A DNA stretch of 64,000 bases, from assembly GCF_000745775.1 (NCBI RefSeq), contig NZ_JQJY01000003.1:372001-436000 (forward strand), given 5' to 3'. A program made the position numbers and the translations under genes. Positions 7,910 to 17,682 of this stretch are shown here, piece by piece. Source of the stretch: Flavobacterium sp. ASV13 (GTDB lineage Bacteria; Bacteroidota; Bacteroidia; Flavobacteriales; Flavobacteriaceae). Position 1 is the stretch's first letter. Every line of letters begins with the position of its first letter. Under the pieces are notes generated by a model. The model worked only from the letters and a program-made list of their open reading frames with translations, searched no databases and was not told the DNA's origin.

Positions 7910-9772
7910 TTAAAAAGTCACCAGTTTCACTCCTAAAGTAAACCATCTAGAAGGCAACGGCACCGCACCAACTTCATAATAAGTAGCATTAAAGATGTTT
8001 TGGGCGTCTAAAAAGATCGTAAATTTATGAATCGACTGACTTACTCTAAAATCATTTATCCAATAAGAAGGGCCTGTAATTCTTTCGTTAAAACGTGTTG
8101 CAAATAAGATAGAAAAATCTTTGTATTGATAATCTATTGTATTCGTAATCTGATGTTTTAAAGACGATATAAGATATTTTGAATAGATTTCTGTACGTGA
8201 ACTTTTGAATTCTGAATCCAAATACGTGTAGGCTAAAAGAATATTTAATCTGGCATCTTTAGAGAAATCAAATCTGTAAGTGCCACGCAAATTTATTCCG
8301 TTTGTATTTAGATCTCCTGTATTCTGACTTTGCCAAGGCACTGTTGTGGAATTACGCATCCAATCGATGTAATTATCAATTTTTCTGTAGAAATAATTCG
8401 CATTAAAACTCAACGCTTTTTTATTGTATTTGAATCCGATTTCACTCTGAAAAGCATTTTCTGAATCTAAATCCGAATTTCCGATATTTCCAGTTTGTTT
8501 CAAATATAAATCTGTAAACGATGGAATTCTTTGACTTGTGCCAACATTACCAATAATTTTAAATTCATTTGTAATGGCATAACTTGCGTCGATTCCCGGA
8601 TAAATTTGCCATTTATAATCTGAATTATAATTGAGATAAGTTCCTAAATTAATGTCTAATTTTTCGAAGAAACTAGTTCTGTATTCTGCATACAATCCGA
8701 CATTTTCGCGGTCATGATCTCCAATGTTTGACGAATGAATATCTTCGTTTCTGAACTCAGCTCCAAAACCAATTTCACCTTTAGACAACTTTACAGTAGA
8801 ATTCAATTCTGCAGCAATTGAATTGGTATAATGTTGACTTCTTCCAACCGCCAAATTTGAGTTTCCTAAATAACGATAATCATCATAATTGTATCTGTAA
8901 GTAACTCTTGGCATAATTTTCCAGCTCTCTGTAATCGAATGTTTTGACTGAATATTAGCAAAAGTCGTTTGTACAATTTCTGTCGAATTTATATCGCCGG
9001 GTGCCGCGTAAAATCCGTTTGCGCCAAATCCGTTTTTGATGTAACCCGCAGAACCTAAAATTTCGTTATTATCATTGATTTGAACATTTCCCTGATAGAA
9101 AATTTTATTATTCTCAAATGCTGTATTATAACGATATCCGTTACTTTTATCGTGCGAAGCGAAAATCAAATGTTGTTGTTTTTCTTTCCCTAAAACAGCG
9201 CCTGCCTGAATTCCGGTTCCATAAAATGTATCTCCGGTATCCTGCGTATCTTTTTCAAAATTAGAACCGGCATAAGTGCTTACTAAAAATCCAGAATCTT
9301 TTGTTTTTTTAGTAATAATATTGATCGCTCCGGTTAAACTATTAATTCCGTAAATTCTGGCAGCTGGTCCGCGAACGACTTCAATTCTTTCAATAACTTC
9401 TACCGGAAGAGGCAGATTCAGCATATTATGAGCAGTCTGCGAATCGATTACTTTTGCTCCATTTAAAAGAACTACGGTTTGCTCAAAACTTCCACCATCA
9501 ACGCTAATATCAGCTTGTGTCCCGAACGGACCTCTTTGTCTGATATCGACTCCGTTAGCATATTGCAATACCTCCTGAAGTGTTCTTCCCGGAAGTTTTT
9601 TAATGGTTTCACTTGAAATGATGTACACATTTCTGTTTTGTTTAGAAATGGGAGTACTAAAACGGTTTTCATTTATAAGGACTTCATCCATTTCATTAAT
9701 GGAATCTTTCTTGGTTTGTGCGTAAAAATTGCTACAAATTACTGTTAAAACAGCAATATAGAGTTTTTTCAT
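7910..9772 (-). CDS. TonB-dependent outer-membrane receptor, BtuB-like size class
   Basis: A 620-residue receptor with signal peptide (MKKLYIAVLTVICSNFYAQ), a TonB-box-like MDEVLINENRF, a plug domain (about 40-155: PGRTLQEVLQYANGVDIRQRG, VVLLNGAKV, IERIEVVRGPAARIYG) and a 22-strand-type barrel ending in an aromatic-rich tail with terminal Phe. It lacks the carboxypeptidase-like N-terminal domain of SusC proteins, so it resembles the cobalamin/siderophore receptors. No cobalamin riboswitch was seen upstream, so the ligand is open. It has its own promoter (9792-9820) and terminator, hence is a single-gene unit. Confidence 0.88.
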   Translation of the reverse strand: MKKLYIAVLTVICSNFYAQTKKDSINEMDEVLINENRFSTPISKQNRNVYIISSETIKKLPGRTLQEVLQYANGVDIRQRGPFGTQADISVDGGSFEQTVVLLNGAKVIDSQTAHNMLNLPLPVEVIERIEVVRGPAARIYGINSLTGAINIITKKTKDSGFLVSTYAGSNFEKDTQDTGDTFYGTGIQAGAVLGKEKQQHLIFASHDKSNGYRYNTAFENNKIFYQGNVQINDNNEILGSAGYIKNGFGANGFYAAPGDINSTEIVQTTFANIQSKHSITESWKIMPRVTYRYNYDDYRYLGNSNLAVGRSQHYTNSIAAELNSTVKLSKGEIGFGAEFRNEDIHSSNIGDHDRENVGLYAEYRTSFFEKLDINLGTYLNYNSDYKWQIYPGIDASYAITNEFKIIGNVGTSQRIPSFTDLYLKQTGNIGNSDLDSENAFQSEIGFKYNKKALSFNANYFYRKIDNYIDWMRNSTTVPWQSQNTGDLNTNGINLRGTYRFDFSKDARLNILLAYTYLDSEFKSSRTEIYSKYLISSLKHQITNTIDYQYKDFSILFATRFNERITGPSYWINDFRVSQSIHKFTIFLDAQNIFNATYYEVGAVPLPSRWFTLGVKLVTF

Positions 9773-9791
9773 TTTGGCTTACTTTTTTTTG

Positions 9792-9820
9792 CAAAAGTAA
9801 CACCTTATTGTTCCAACCAA
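9792..9820 (-). promoter_or_regulatory. candidate promoter of the TonB receptor gene
   Basis: On the coding (minus) strand a TACTTTTG (9792-9799) matches the Bacteroidota -7 consensus TAnnTTTG and a TTG lies 18 bp upstream (9818-9820). The -7 is 20 bp from the start codon. Confidence 0.5.
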
Positions 9821-9912
9821 GCAAATCATTTTTATAATTATTCAAGTCGTGAACGTTTTTTTATAATCCCGATTTAAATCTCAAAATGAAAGCAAAGCAA
9901 ACGAATTTATTA

Positions 9913-11052
9913 TTATTTATAAATCAGATATTTAGACCTCATTTTTTTAAACTCCGCCAAACCTTCTTTCCAACTGTTTCTAATTTCATCTTCTGAGATT
10001 CCGGCTTCAATTTGCTGCTGCAGTTTTTCGCTTCCTGCGCGAATTGAAAACTTCCTTTTATCAAAAAACTTCGATTTATCTGCTGTGGTTTGGTATGCTT
10101 TAATAAGCCATTTTATTTCTAATCTATTTATTCTCGGAATTGCAGATAAATCTTCGCCATTACATTCTACTCCATTATACAAAGGATCTTTATCACCAAA
10201 ATTAGGTTTTGGAGTAAAAGCAAAATTACTTTTTGGAAGATCTGGCGAACCGTAAATTTGAAACTGTTTTTCGGTTCCGCGCCCCATGCTCACATTTGTT
10301 CCTTCAAAAAGACACAAACTCACATATAAATTAATTGCCTGATCGTTTGGCAAATTTGGCGAAGGTCTTACTGGCAAACTGTAAGAACTTTTTCTGTTAT
10401 AATTCAAACATGGAATTACAGTCAAATTACATTGAATTCCATCTTTCAGCCATTTTTGTCCGTTAATCATTTTTGCTTCTTCCCCCAAAGTCATTCCGTG
10501 CAGCAAAGGCGTTGGATGCATTCCGATACCGCTTTTAAATGCAATATCCAAAACTGGTCCGTCAACAATCGCAATATTCGGATTCGGGCGATCCAACACA
10601 ATTAGCGGAACATTATTTTCTGCACAAGCCTCCATAATTCTGTGCATTGTAGAAACGTAAGTATATAGTCGGGTTCCAACATCTTGCAAATCAAAAATCA
10701 TGATATCGATTCCCTTTAATTGCTCTGGAGTTGGTTTATTATTTTTTCCGTAAAGCGAAGCAATTGATAAACCTGTTTTAGAATCTATTTCGTCAGATAC
10801 TTTTTCGCCTGCGTCTGCAGTTCCTCTGAAGCCGTGTTCGGGAGCGAAAATGGTTTTGATTTTTATCTTTTGTTCTACTAAAAAGTCGACTAAATGTTTT
10901 TCTTTAGTAATAATTCCAGTTTGATTGGTTACGATTCCAACGGTTTTGCCTTTTAATAATGACAAATATTTTTCAGAATTCTCAGCTCCTGTTTTTATTT
11001 GCTGCGCAAAAGAAACTGCTGAAATTAGTATGCAGATTATTATATTTTTCAT
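9913..11052 (-). CDS. namZ: exo-beta-N-acetylmuramidase, NamZ/DUF1343 family (copy 1)
   Basis: A 379-residue DUF1343 (GH171) protein with signal peptide (to about residue 16). Family landmarks are visible: LLKGKTVGIVTNQTGI, FAPEHGFRGTADAGE, MIFDLQDVGTRLYTYVSTMH, DRPNP and NVSMGRGTEKQFQIYGSP. B. subtilis NamZ (YbbC) releases terminal MurNAc from the non-reducing end of murein chains, and is encoded beside AmlB, NagZ and MurQ. The same neighbours occur here. It is a close paralogue of the gene at 29068-30261. It is last in a minus-strand run after a serine hydrolase gene, from which it is separated by a nested inverted-repeat element. Confidence 0.9.
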   Translation of the reverse strand: MKNIIICILISAVSFAQQIKTGAENSEKYLSLLKGKTVGIVTNQTGIITKEKHLVDFLVEQKIKIKTIFAPEHGFRGTADAGEKVSDEIDSKTGLSIASLYGKNNKPTPEQLKGIDIMIFDLQDVGTRLYTYVSTMHRIMEACAENNVPLIVLDRPNPNIAIVDGPVLDIAFKSGIGMHPTPLLHGMTLGEEAKMINGQKWLKDGIQCNLTVIPCLNYNRKSSYSLPVRPSPNLPNDQAINLYVSLCLFEGTNVSMGRGTEKQFQIYGSPDLPKSNFAFTPKPNFGDKDPLYNGVECNGEDLSAIPRINRLEIKWLIKAYQTTADKSKFFDKRKFSIRAGSEKLQQQIEAGISEDEIRNSWKEGLAEFKKMRSKYLIYK

Positions 11053-11072
11053 GTGAATATTTTGGGTTAAAG

Positions 11073-11208
11073 TTTTTTCGCCACGAATTCACGAATTATT
11101 TTTTTTATAATCTGTGTGTTTAAAAAGCATGTTGAATTACACCAATTATTTGAAATAATTCGTGACTCGAGCGATAGCGAACAGGCGAAGCAATTCGTGG
11201 CGAAAAAA
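11073..11208. repeat. nested inverted-repeat element (MITE/REP-like)
   Basis: Perfect 17-bp outer arms TTTTTTCGCCACGAATT (11073-11089) and its complement (11192-11208) enclose perfect 12-bp inner arms CACGAATTATTT (11090-11101) and AAATAATTCGTG (11153-11164). The element fills almost all of the 158-bp gap, starting 2 bp beyond the serine hydrolase stop and ending 20 bp before namZ copy 1. No target-site duplication was recognised. It could fold as a large branched RNA hairpin and affect readthrough into namZ. Confidence 0.75.
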
Positions 11209-11210
11209 AA

Positions 11211-12515
11211 TCACCTATTAATTTGTCTCCAGATTTTGGCACTAAAATCATCTTTGTACATTAATCTGTTTGTTCTTGTTGGGTTAACTCGATTTGTCAA
11301 AATGATTAAAAATCGGTTTGTATTTCTATTCATAAAGAAAAAAGTTCCCGTAAAACCTGTATGTCCAAAATCATCTTTTGTAAAAAACTCGTCAGGTTTT
11401 CTTTTATCGAAACCTAAGCCTCTGTAAATTCCTTCTTTAGCAAGCGGAGAATCTGTAAACTCTTTTACTACTTTGGCTTTTAGAATTTGTTTTCCTTTAT
11501 AATTTCCGTTGTTCATTAGCATTTTGCAGATAACGGCAATCGATTCTGCATTGGCAAACAAACCTGCATTTCCAGAAACACCACCAAAAATAGCTGCTGC
11601 TTCATCGTGTACATAACCTTTAACGGTATCTTTTCTGAAAAAATTATCTACTTCAGTTGGCATTACATTTTCGATCGAAGTCCATTTTAACGGATTATAT
11701 CCAATTTTTGAAATGCCTAATTCTGCATAAATTTCACTTGTGAACTGATCGAGTTTTTTTCCTGTTTTGGTTTCTATCATTTGTTTCACCAAAAGCAAGT
11801 TTAAATCGCTGTACAAATATTTCCCTCTCGGATTTGTATTTGCTTTCGCAATCCTTTCATAAACCGATGGATAAAATTCTGGATTCAGCCACATGTTTTT
11901 ATAAATCTGAACCCAATTTTCCTTTGGCTCAAAAACAAGATATTTTGAATCGTAAACAATGTTTTTATTTACATACATATTATCAAAAGGCTCAACATAT
12001 TTCTCCGATTTTTGATTGCTCAAAAATGGCGAATTATCTGGTGTAGAAAGCAATGCCTGATAAAAAGTAATACTTGGTGTTAATCCAGAAGTATGTGTCA
12101 ACAACTCAAAAAGAGTTAAATCCGAAATAGCAGTGTTTTTGTACATCGGAACAATTTCACCTACTTGATCTGTAAGTTTAATTTTTCCATCTCCAACCAA
12201 ACGCATTGTTACAAGCGTTGCTCCTAAAACTTTAGACATCGAAGCCAGATCAAAAATGTCATCTGATTTTACTAATTGCTTTTTGGAATAATCATGATAA
12301 CCGTAATTTTTAGAAATTAAGTTAAAATCTCCAGTTCCTACGATAATTTGTGCTCCTGGAAAAAAACCTTTTTCCAGAGCATTTGTCATCATTGAATCGA
12401 TGTAAACTTTATTTCGTTCTAAACCATCTGGTTGTTTTGAGTTTTCCTGAGAATAGCCATTTATTCCTAAGAAAATCAAGGAAACAATTATAATTTTGAT
12501 ACCAATATTTTTCAT
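11211..12515 (-). CDS. serine hydrolase, beta-lactamase fold (AmlB/YbbE-like)
   Basis: A 434-residue exported penicillin-binding-protein-like hydrolase with signal peptide to about residue 22. The three active-site motifs are present: S92-M-S-K95 (nucleophile and lysine), YSD in YLYSDLNLL, and HTG in FGHTGFTG. It resembles AmlB (YbbE) of the B. subtilis muropeptide operon, where it works beside NamZ and NagZ, and also the C-terminal half of the GH3 fusion at 33022-36018 (shared YVHDxAAA and HTGFTG). The role is likely murein peptide or ester cleavage; no substrate can be read from sequence. It sits 3 bp after the GH20 gene, so co-translation is likely. Confidence 0.85.
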   Translation of the reverse strand: MKNIGIKIIIVSLIFLGINGYSQENSKQPDGLERNKVYIDSMMTNALEKGFFPGAQIIVGTGDFNLISKNYGYHDYSKKQLVKSDDIFDLASMSKVLGATLVTMRLVGDGKIKLTDQVGEIVPMYKNTAISDLTLFELLTHTSGLTPSITFYQALLSTPDNSPFLSNQKSEKYVEPFDNMYVNKNIVYDSKYLVFEPKENWVQIYKNMWLNPEFYPSVYERIAKANTNPRGKYLYSDLNLLLVKQMIETKTGKKLDQFTSEIYAELGISKIGYNPLKWTSIENVMPTEVDNFFRKDTVKGYVHDEAAAIFGGVSGNAGLFANAESIAVICKMLMNNGNYKGKQILKAKVVKEFTDSPLAKEGIYRGLGFDKRKPDEFFTKDDFGHTGFTGTFFFMNRNTNRFLIILTNRVNPTRTNRLMYKDDFSAKIWRQINR

Positions 12516-12518
12516 AGT

Positions 12519-15020
12519 CTATGGATTAATTTTTAAGTCCTGTCCTGCCATCAAAGGCTCGTTATTGGTTCCTGTAATTTGTATTCTAACCGCTTTTACA
12601 GGCTGTTTCGGATAAATTGATGCGTTTCCGTAATCGAAATTATCGCCTTTTATAAAATCAGTTCCATTGTATGAAAACTCCACAAAACCATTATTAATGA
12701 TAAATCTCGGATGATGCGGAATTCCAGTTAAAACATCAATTTTAGAAGATGTTACAGGATTGGTAAAAGTATATAAAATCCAGTCGCCCTCTTTACATGC
12801 AACATCGGTACGCAAATACGATTCTTCATTATAATCTTGCAGATTCAAAATTGGAAACTTCGGATTTTCTGCCATTGAAGAAGTCACTTTCACTTCTGGT
12901 TCCTGATATGGCGAACAGTTGAATTTTACATTTGCAGCAGATTTTTTTTCTTCTTTATTTTCGACTGTAAAATCTAATCTGTACGTATTTTTTTCATTAT
13001 AATTTTCAATCAAAAATCGCAAACGAGGTTTTGATTTTAACCCTTTTTCGTCTGCATATGTCTGCACTAATTTATCATTTTCAAAAAGCGAAACATTTTT
13101 GATTGTTCCATTTGCTCCATCCTCTGTTGGATTAAATGTCAAATACCAAATCCCTTTTTTATCCACATGTTCCGAAATGTTTTCAGAAATAGTCAAAACT
13201 TCTGCTTTTGAAGTATTCCAAGTTGCAACAGGGAGTTTCTCTACTTTCACCGCAGGACTTGCCGAAGTTTCATTGAAGAAAACTCTAAACATATAATGCT
13301 CATAATCTTTAGTCTGAATTGGCCCTGTGTACAATGTCGATTGCCTAGTTGGTTCATTTCCGTCTTTATCAAATCGCACGATTGCTCCTTCATAAGGCGG
13401 CGTTACGGTAATAATTCCGTTTTTATAAATGGCTGTTGGAGGAAAATCTCTGAAAGCAATTCCCATATTAGCCAATCTTTTTAAATGGCTGTTGGTTAAT
13501 CTTCCATAAAAATCATCCCAGTTTTTATCTTCTTTTTTAGACCAGCCAATTTCAGACAGTGCACTAATTCTCGGATAACTTTGGTATTCCATAATTCTTG
13601 CAGGACGATCCAAATATTCGCTCCACAAAGCACCTTGAACTCCAATTATATTTTTTTGCTCTTCTGGAGTTAAATCTGCATCAGGAATTGGTTCAAACGA
13701 ATAGGCTCTTTTTGTATCAGTAATTGCTGCCCAGCGATGACCTCGTTCCGTTTCAGATTGCGCCATATCAAAATACAGAAATTGTCCTGGCATCATAATA
13801 GTTTTATACCCTTTTTTCGCCGATTCAATTCCGTAACTAATTCCCTGCCAAGCAGAAATAAGCGTATTTGGGTTGATTTCTCCACCTTTCAGAATTTCAT
13901 TCCATCCATCGGTTTTTTTATGGTATTTATCTACAATTTTCTGAACTCTTCTAAAGAAATAATTCTGAAGCTGAAAACTATCTGTAAATCCTTCTTTCGC
14001 CATCAAAGCCTGGCATTTTGGACAATGTTCCCAATTCGCACGATTGACTTCATCTCCTGCAATATGAATATATTCAAAAGGAAACAATCCAGATACTTCT
14101 CTAATAATCGAATCCAGAAGATCATAATTTTCTTCGCGTCCTACACACCAAACATTTTTTACTTCGCCCTGAACACTTTTTAGTTCCTGCGTTATCGCAC
14201 AGCCCACTTCTGGATACGAAGCTGTTACGGCACGCGAATGTCCCGGAATTTCGATTTCTGGCATTACAGAAATACCGCGATTTGCTGCATAAGCCACGAC
14301 TTCTTTAATATCTTCTTGTGTATAAAAACCTCCGTAACGTTTGTCTCCAGAACCATAAGATGGAAGCAAAACTTCACCTGGGCCCCTCCAAGCGCCTTTT
14401 AGAGTTAAATCTGGCATCGATTTGATTTCGATTCTCCAGCCGTTATCATCAGTTAAATGCCAGTGAAAAACATTCATTTTATGAGCGGCCAACCAATCGA
14501 TATAATTTTTTACGGTTTGTTTATCGAAGAATTGTCGCGAACAATCGAGCATCATTCCGCGCCAGTCAAAACGAGGATAATCTTCAATTTTGACAAATGG
14601 AACAGCTCCTTTTTTAACTTCTTTCGCAGAACAAATTTGAAGTAAAGTCTGGAATCCGTTTAAAACACCTTTATCCGTTTTTCCTTTTACGAAAATTCCT
14701 TTTTCGTTTATTTCTAATTGATAACCTTCATTTGGAAGATCCAATTTCTTATCTACTAAAAATGAAATATTATTTTTTCCGTGTTTTTTTCCAATGGAAA
14801 CAATTGGGGTAATTCTGGTATTTTTTGAAAAATCTGCAGTGATATAATCGACGCTATTTTTTAGTTTTTTGTCTACAACAACTTTTAATGGTGAAGGAAA
14901 AACAAATTGTCCCGCACTTTGTTGAACGGATACAGGTTTCGGAATTATGTCTAATTTTTGGGCTTGTACAAAACTAAGCGAACTTAGAAATAGGGCTAAT
15001 AGAAGAATATTTTTTCTCAT
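12519..15020 (-). CDS. GH20 beta-N-acetylhexosaminidase
   Basis: An 833-residue exported enzyme with signal peptide (to about residue 20), GH20b N-terminal domain (about 22-145), catalytic barrel (about 148-500) and C-terminal beta-rich domains. FHWHLTDDNGWRIEIK and the catalytic D323-E324 pair in HIAGDEVNRANW are the GH20 signature; the Asp orients the substrate N-acetyl group and the Glu is acid/base. The family removes terminal beta-linked GlcNAc/GalNAc. Here it would pair with NamZ to take alternate GlcNAc residues from murein chains, or act on chitin/glycans. Second gene after GHL10 (13-bp gap) and 3 bp before the serine hydrolase. Confidence 0.95.
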   Translation of the reverse strand: MRKNILLLALFLSSLSFVQAQKLDIIPKPVSVQQSAGQFVFPSPLKVVVDKKLKNSVDYITADFSKNTRITPIVSIGKKHGKNNISFLVDKKLDLPNEGYQLEINEKGIFVKGKTDKGVLNGFQTLLQICSAKEVKKGAVPFVKIEDYPRFDWRGMMLDCSRQFFDKQTVKNYIDWLAAHKMNVFHWHLTDDNGWRIEIKSMPDLTLKGAWRGPGEVLLPSYGSGDKRYGGFYTQEDIKEVVAYAANRGISVMPEIEIPGHSRAVTASYPEVGCAITQELKSVQGEVKNVWCVGREENYDLLDSIIREVSGLFPFEYIHIAGDEVNRANWEHCPKCQALMAKEGFTDSFQLQNYFFRRVQKIVDKYHKKTDGWNEILKGGEINPNTLISAWQGISYGIESAKKGYKTIMMPGQFLYFDMAQSETERGHRWAAITDTKRAYSFEPIPDADLTPEEQKNIIGVQGALWSEYLDRPARIMEYQSYPRISALSEIGWSKKEDKNWDDFYGRLTNSHLKRLANMGIAFRDFPPTAIYKNGIITVTPPYEGAIVRFDKDGNEPTRQSTLYTGPIQTKDYEHYMFRVFFNETSASPAVKVEKLPVATWNTSKAEVLTISENISEHVDKKGIWYLTFNPTEDGANGTIKNVSLFENDKLVQTYADEKGLKSKPRLRFLIENYNEKNTYRLDFTVENKEEKKSAANVKFNCSPYQEPEVKVTSSMAENPKFPILNLQDYNEESYLRTDVACKEGDWILYTFTNPVTSSKIDVLTGIPHHPRFIINNGFVEFSYNGTDFIKGDNFDYGNASIYPKQPVKAVRIQITGTNNEPLMAGQDLKINP

Positions 15021-15033
15021 CTCTTTTTATATT

Positions 15034-16515
15034 TTATTTTATTGAAAATTCAATCGGACTGCTTTCTGTCTGGGTCTGACTCAAAGCGGTGAGCGCATAA
15101 ACGTAGTTTTCCAAATCTGGATTTGGCACTTCTAGTTTTAGAGCTGTTGTCACGTAATAAATATTTGAAGGATTTGAAAAATCAGTTATTTTTCCTTTTA
15201 GAAATCTGTAAATCACATATTTTTTGTCGTTAAATGCTGCTTTCCAAGTTAAAACTGCTTTATCGCCTTTTTTTGCAATTACTGCATTTGTTGGTGGTTC
15301 TGGTTTTAATCTTGTAATTCTGTTTGCTTCTGGAGTTAAAGCAATGTATTTGTATTCTTTTTGAAGAAGAGGATTTCTAAGCGTATCTCCTTTTTTCAAA
15401 AAAGTAGAAGCTGTAAAATGCATAGAACCTTCAATTTGAGGCATTTTGCGAATCATTTCAATTTGTTTTACGATTTGGTCAGGGCTTCTCCACTCAGGTT
15501 CTTTCGCCGAAGTTGAAATTTTATAATCACCATGACCAACGTAAACATTTGCTCCATATTTGTGTTCTGCCCACCATTTTGCCAGAACTTCAAAATTGGC
15601 GCGGTCAAAACCAATGTGCCAATATATTTGAGGTGTTACATAATCGATCCAGTTTTCTTTTTGCCATTTTAAGATATTCGCATACAAATCATCATAATTT
15701 GTAGCTCCGGCAACAGTTTTAGAACCTTCAGAATCTTTGGCGATATTTCTCCAAACTCCAAAAGGCGAAATTCCGAATTCAACTTCTGGTTTATTGGCAA
15801 TAATAGTATCTCTGATTTGTTTGATGATTAAATCGACATTGTCTCTTCTCCAATCGTCCTTATCTTTAAACTGACGCGGTTCTTTGGCAAATGTTTTTTC
15901 ATCTGGAAATTCTTGTCCAGCGATTTTATATGGATAAAAATAATCATCCATATGAACTGCTTGAATATCATATTTACGAACAATTTCGCCAACAACAGAA
16001 GCCACAAAATCTCTGGTTTCTTTTAAACCCGGATTAAAATACCTTGTTTTTCCGTACGTCAAGAAAAGGTCTGGTCTTTTAAAATATAAATGATCTTTTG
16101 AAAGCACATCTCTCACGGTATCTTTCTGAACACGATACGGATTCAGCCAAACATGAACGTTCATTCCGCGTTTTCCTGCTTCATCAATCATCATCTGTAA
16201 CGGATCGAAACCTGGCGCAACACCTTGCGTTCCTGTTATCCAATGTGATGCTGGTTCTTTTGTAGATTTGTAATATGCATCGGCAGTAGGGCGAATCTGA
16301 AAAATTACGGTATTAAGATTATACGAACGAAGATTATCTAAAATAGCAATCATTTCGTTTTTCATTTCTTTATCTGACAAACCAGGTTTAGACGGCCAGT
16401 CGATATTTTCTACAGTAGAAATCCAAGCTGCTCGCATTTCTCTTTTTGGAGATTGCTGACTGAAAATTTTGGTTTGAATCAGCAATACCAAAATCATAAT
16501 TTTTATGCTTTTCAT
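15034..16515 (-). CDS. GHL10 (DUF187/YngK-type) glycoside hydrolase family 10-like protein
   Basis: A 493-residue exported protein with signal peptide to about residue 19. It starts REMRAAWISTVENIDWPSKPG and contains AVHMDDYFYPY, WRRDNVDLIIKQI and PQIYWHIGFDRANF, which are landmarks of glycosyl-hydrolase-like family 10. A fibronectin-III-like domain follows (about 400-490). Substrate for most family members is not settled; repeated association with amino-sugar and murein genes makes a cell-wall sugar substrate plausible here. First gene of the tight run GHL10-GH20-serine hydrolase-namZ on the minus strand. Confidence 0.85.
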   Translation of the reverse strand: MKSIKIMILVLLIQTKIFSQQSPKREMRAAWISTVENIDWPSKPGLSDKEMKNEMIAILDNLRSYNLNTVIFQIRPTADAYYKSTKEPASHWITGTQGVAPGFDPLQMMIDEAGKRGMNVHVWLNPYRVQKDTVRDVLSKDHLYFKRPDLFLTYGKTRYFNPGLKETRDFVASVVGEIVRKYDIQAVHMDDYFYPYKIAGQEFPDEKTFAKEPRQFKDKDDWRRDNVDLIIKQIRDTIIANKPEVEFGISPFGVWRNIAKDSEGSKTVAGATNYDDLYANILKWQKENWIDYVTPQIYWHIGFDRANFEVLAKWWAEHKYGANVYVGHGDYKISTSAKEPEWRSPDQIVKQIEMIRKMPQIEGSMHFTASTFLKKGDTLRNPLLQKEYKYIALTPEANRITRLKPEPPTNAVIAKKGDKAVLTWKAAFNDKKYVIYRFLKGKITDFSNPSNIYYVTTALKLEVPNPDLENYVYALTALSQTQTESSPIEFSIK

Positions 16516-16549
16516 AATTATTATTTTAGGTAGTTAGTATAGTTTATTT

Positions 16550-16700
16550 AACCGCAAAGTGCGCAATGGTTTACGCAATGTTCGCAAAGTTTTACTTTTT
16601 TTTTTAATCTTTAGTGGCTATTTTTCTCTCGCAGATCAAGCAGATTCAATAGATTTAATTTGTAGTAAAAAAAAATCTTTTTTAATCTTTTAATCTGTGG
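16550..16700. repeat. decayed intergenic repeat stretch
   Basis: The 283-bp gap between the esterase and GHL10 genes holds low-complexity repeated words (GCAAAG/GCGCAA/ACGCAA at 16553-16585; GCAGAT, AGCAGATT, AATCTTTTAATCTGTGGCTG further on). It looks like a degenerate copy of a Flavobacterium-type intergenic repeat. No reading frame of interest is present. Confidence 0.35.
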
Positions 16701-16703
16701 CTG

Positions 16704-16736
16704 AAAAAAACCTAACAGGCTTTAAAACCTGTTAGG
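16704..16736 (-). terminator. intrinsic terminator of the esterase gene
   Basis: On the minus strand a 9-bp perfect stem CCTAACAGG / CCTGTTAGG (16728-16736 and 16711-16719) with an 8-nt loop is followed by seven T (16704-16710), 62 bp past the esterase stop. Confidence 0.88.
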
Positions 16737-16798
16737 ATAACCAACCAAAGTTTATGTCTCACGGTAAATTGACAAAAAAACCGCAATACACTTATCGT

Positions 16799-17626
16799 TT
16801 ACTTTGTTTTTTCAGCATCATTGAAATAATTGTAAAAAAACAACAGTTGAAATTTTAAGGAATTCTCCCAATATTTTAAATTATGTTCACCAGGGCGCTC
16901 AATATAATCGTGATTTATTTTTAGAGCCAACATTTTTGCATGAAGTTCTCTGTTTACAGTCATGAAAAAATCATCAACTCCACAATCAATAATCAGTTTT
17001 AATTTATTGTCTTTTACCAAATCCAGCATATTTGTTACTGTATTTTGATTCCAGTTTTCAGGATAATCAGAAATTGATCCTAATCGTTTTTTGATATCCC
17101 AATTTTCAGGAAACGGACGAATATCCACTCCTCCGCTCATACTTCCCGCAGCTCCAAATACATCCTGATGTTTGAAAGATAAATACAATGCGCCATGTCC
17201 GCCCATGCTCAAACCTGAAATGGCTCTTGCTTTACGGTCTGCAATGGTTTTGTATTGTTTGTCAATAAAAGGAACCAATTCTTTTACAACATAAGTTTCA
17301 TATTTAAAACTCGGATCTATTGGACTGTCAAAATACCAACTTCCATAATTTCCGTCGGCGCAAACTACTATAAAACCATATTGATCGACTTGTTTTCCGA
17401 GTTCCTTAAAATCTTTTGCCCAAGAACGATAATTTCCGCTGTAGCCATGAAGCAGATAAACAACCGGAAATGCTTTCTTGCTTTTTTTATAATTATCCGG
17501 AACTACGACACAAGTTTTAATATTCTTTTGCATCGAAGCGCTAAAAACTTGTAAAGTATCAACCTTTGCTGCTCTTGCTGTAAAAATTAGAAATGCGAAC
17601 AAAAAGGTGTAAATTGTTTTTTTCAT
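16799..17626 (-). CDS. exported alpha/beta-hydrolase esterase (FrmB/feruloyl esterase-like)
   Basis: A 275-residue esterase with signal peptide to about residue 20. The fold is clear: VVYLLHGYSGNYRSW (oxyanion loop), nucleophile S140 in GLSMGGHG, probable Asp near 216 (IIDCGVDDFF) and His near 248 (RPGEHNLKYW). Relatives act on carbohydrate acyl esters, S-formylglutathione or mycolates. In this amino-sugar cluster, removal of O-acetyl groups from murein or another glycan is a fair guess but is not shown by the sequence. It is 56 bp downstream of the D-lactate dehydrogenase-like gene and ends in a strong terminator. Confidence 0.8.
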   Translation of the reverse strand: MKKTIYTFLFAFLIFTARAAKVDTLQVFSASMQKNIKTCVVVPDNYKKSKKAFPVVYLLHGYSGNYRSWAKDFKELGKQVDQYGFIVVCADGNYGSWYFDSPIDPSFKYETYVVKELVPFIDKQYKTIADRKARAISGLSMGGHGALYLSFKHQDVFGAAGSMSGGVDIRPFPENWDIKKRLGSISDYPENWNQNTVTNMLDLVKDNKLKLIIDCGVDDFFMTVNRELHAKMLALKINHDYIERPGEHNLKYWENSLKFQLLFFYNYFNDAEKTK

Positions 17627-17682
17627 AACTGCTGTTTTTATAAAATACTATTTTTGAAAAGCACTAGTAAAGTACAAAAAAA

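Noticed and set aside
9773..9912. Possible cobalamin riboswitch upstream of the BtuB-like receptor
   Set aside because: Only about 140 bp are available and no B12-box or conserved stem pattern was seen; a simple TAnnTTTG promoter explains the region.
13737..14183. 148-codon open frame on the plus strand inside the GH20 gene
   Set aside because: It is antisense to a well-supported gene, has basic/aromatic low-complexity composition and no start context or motif.
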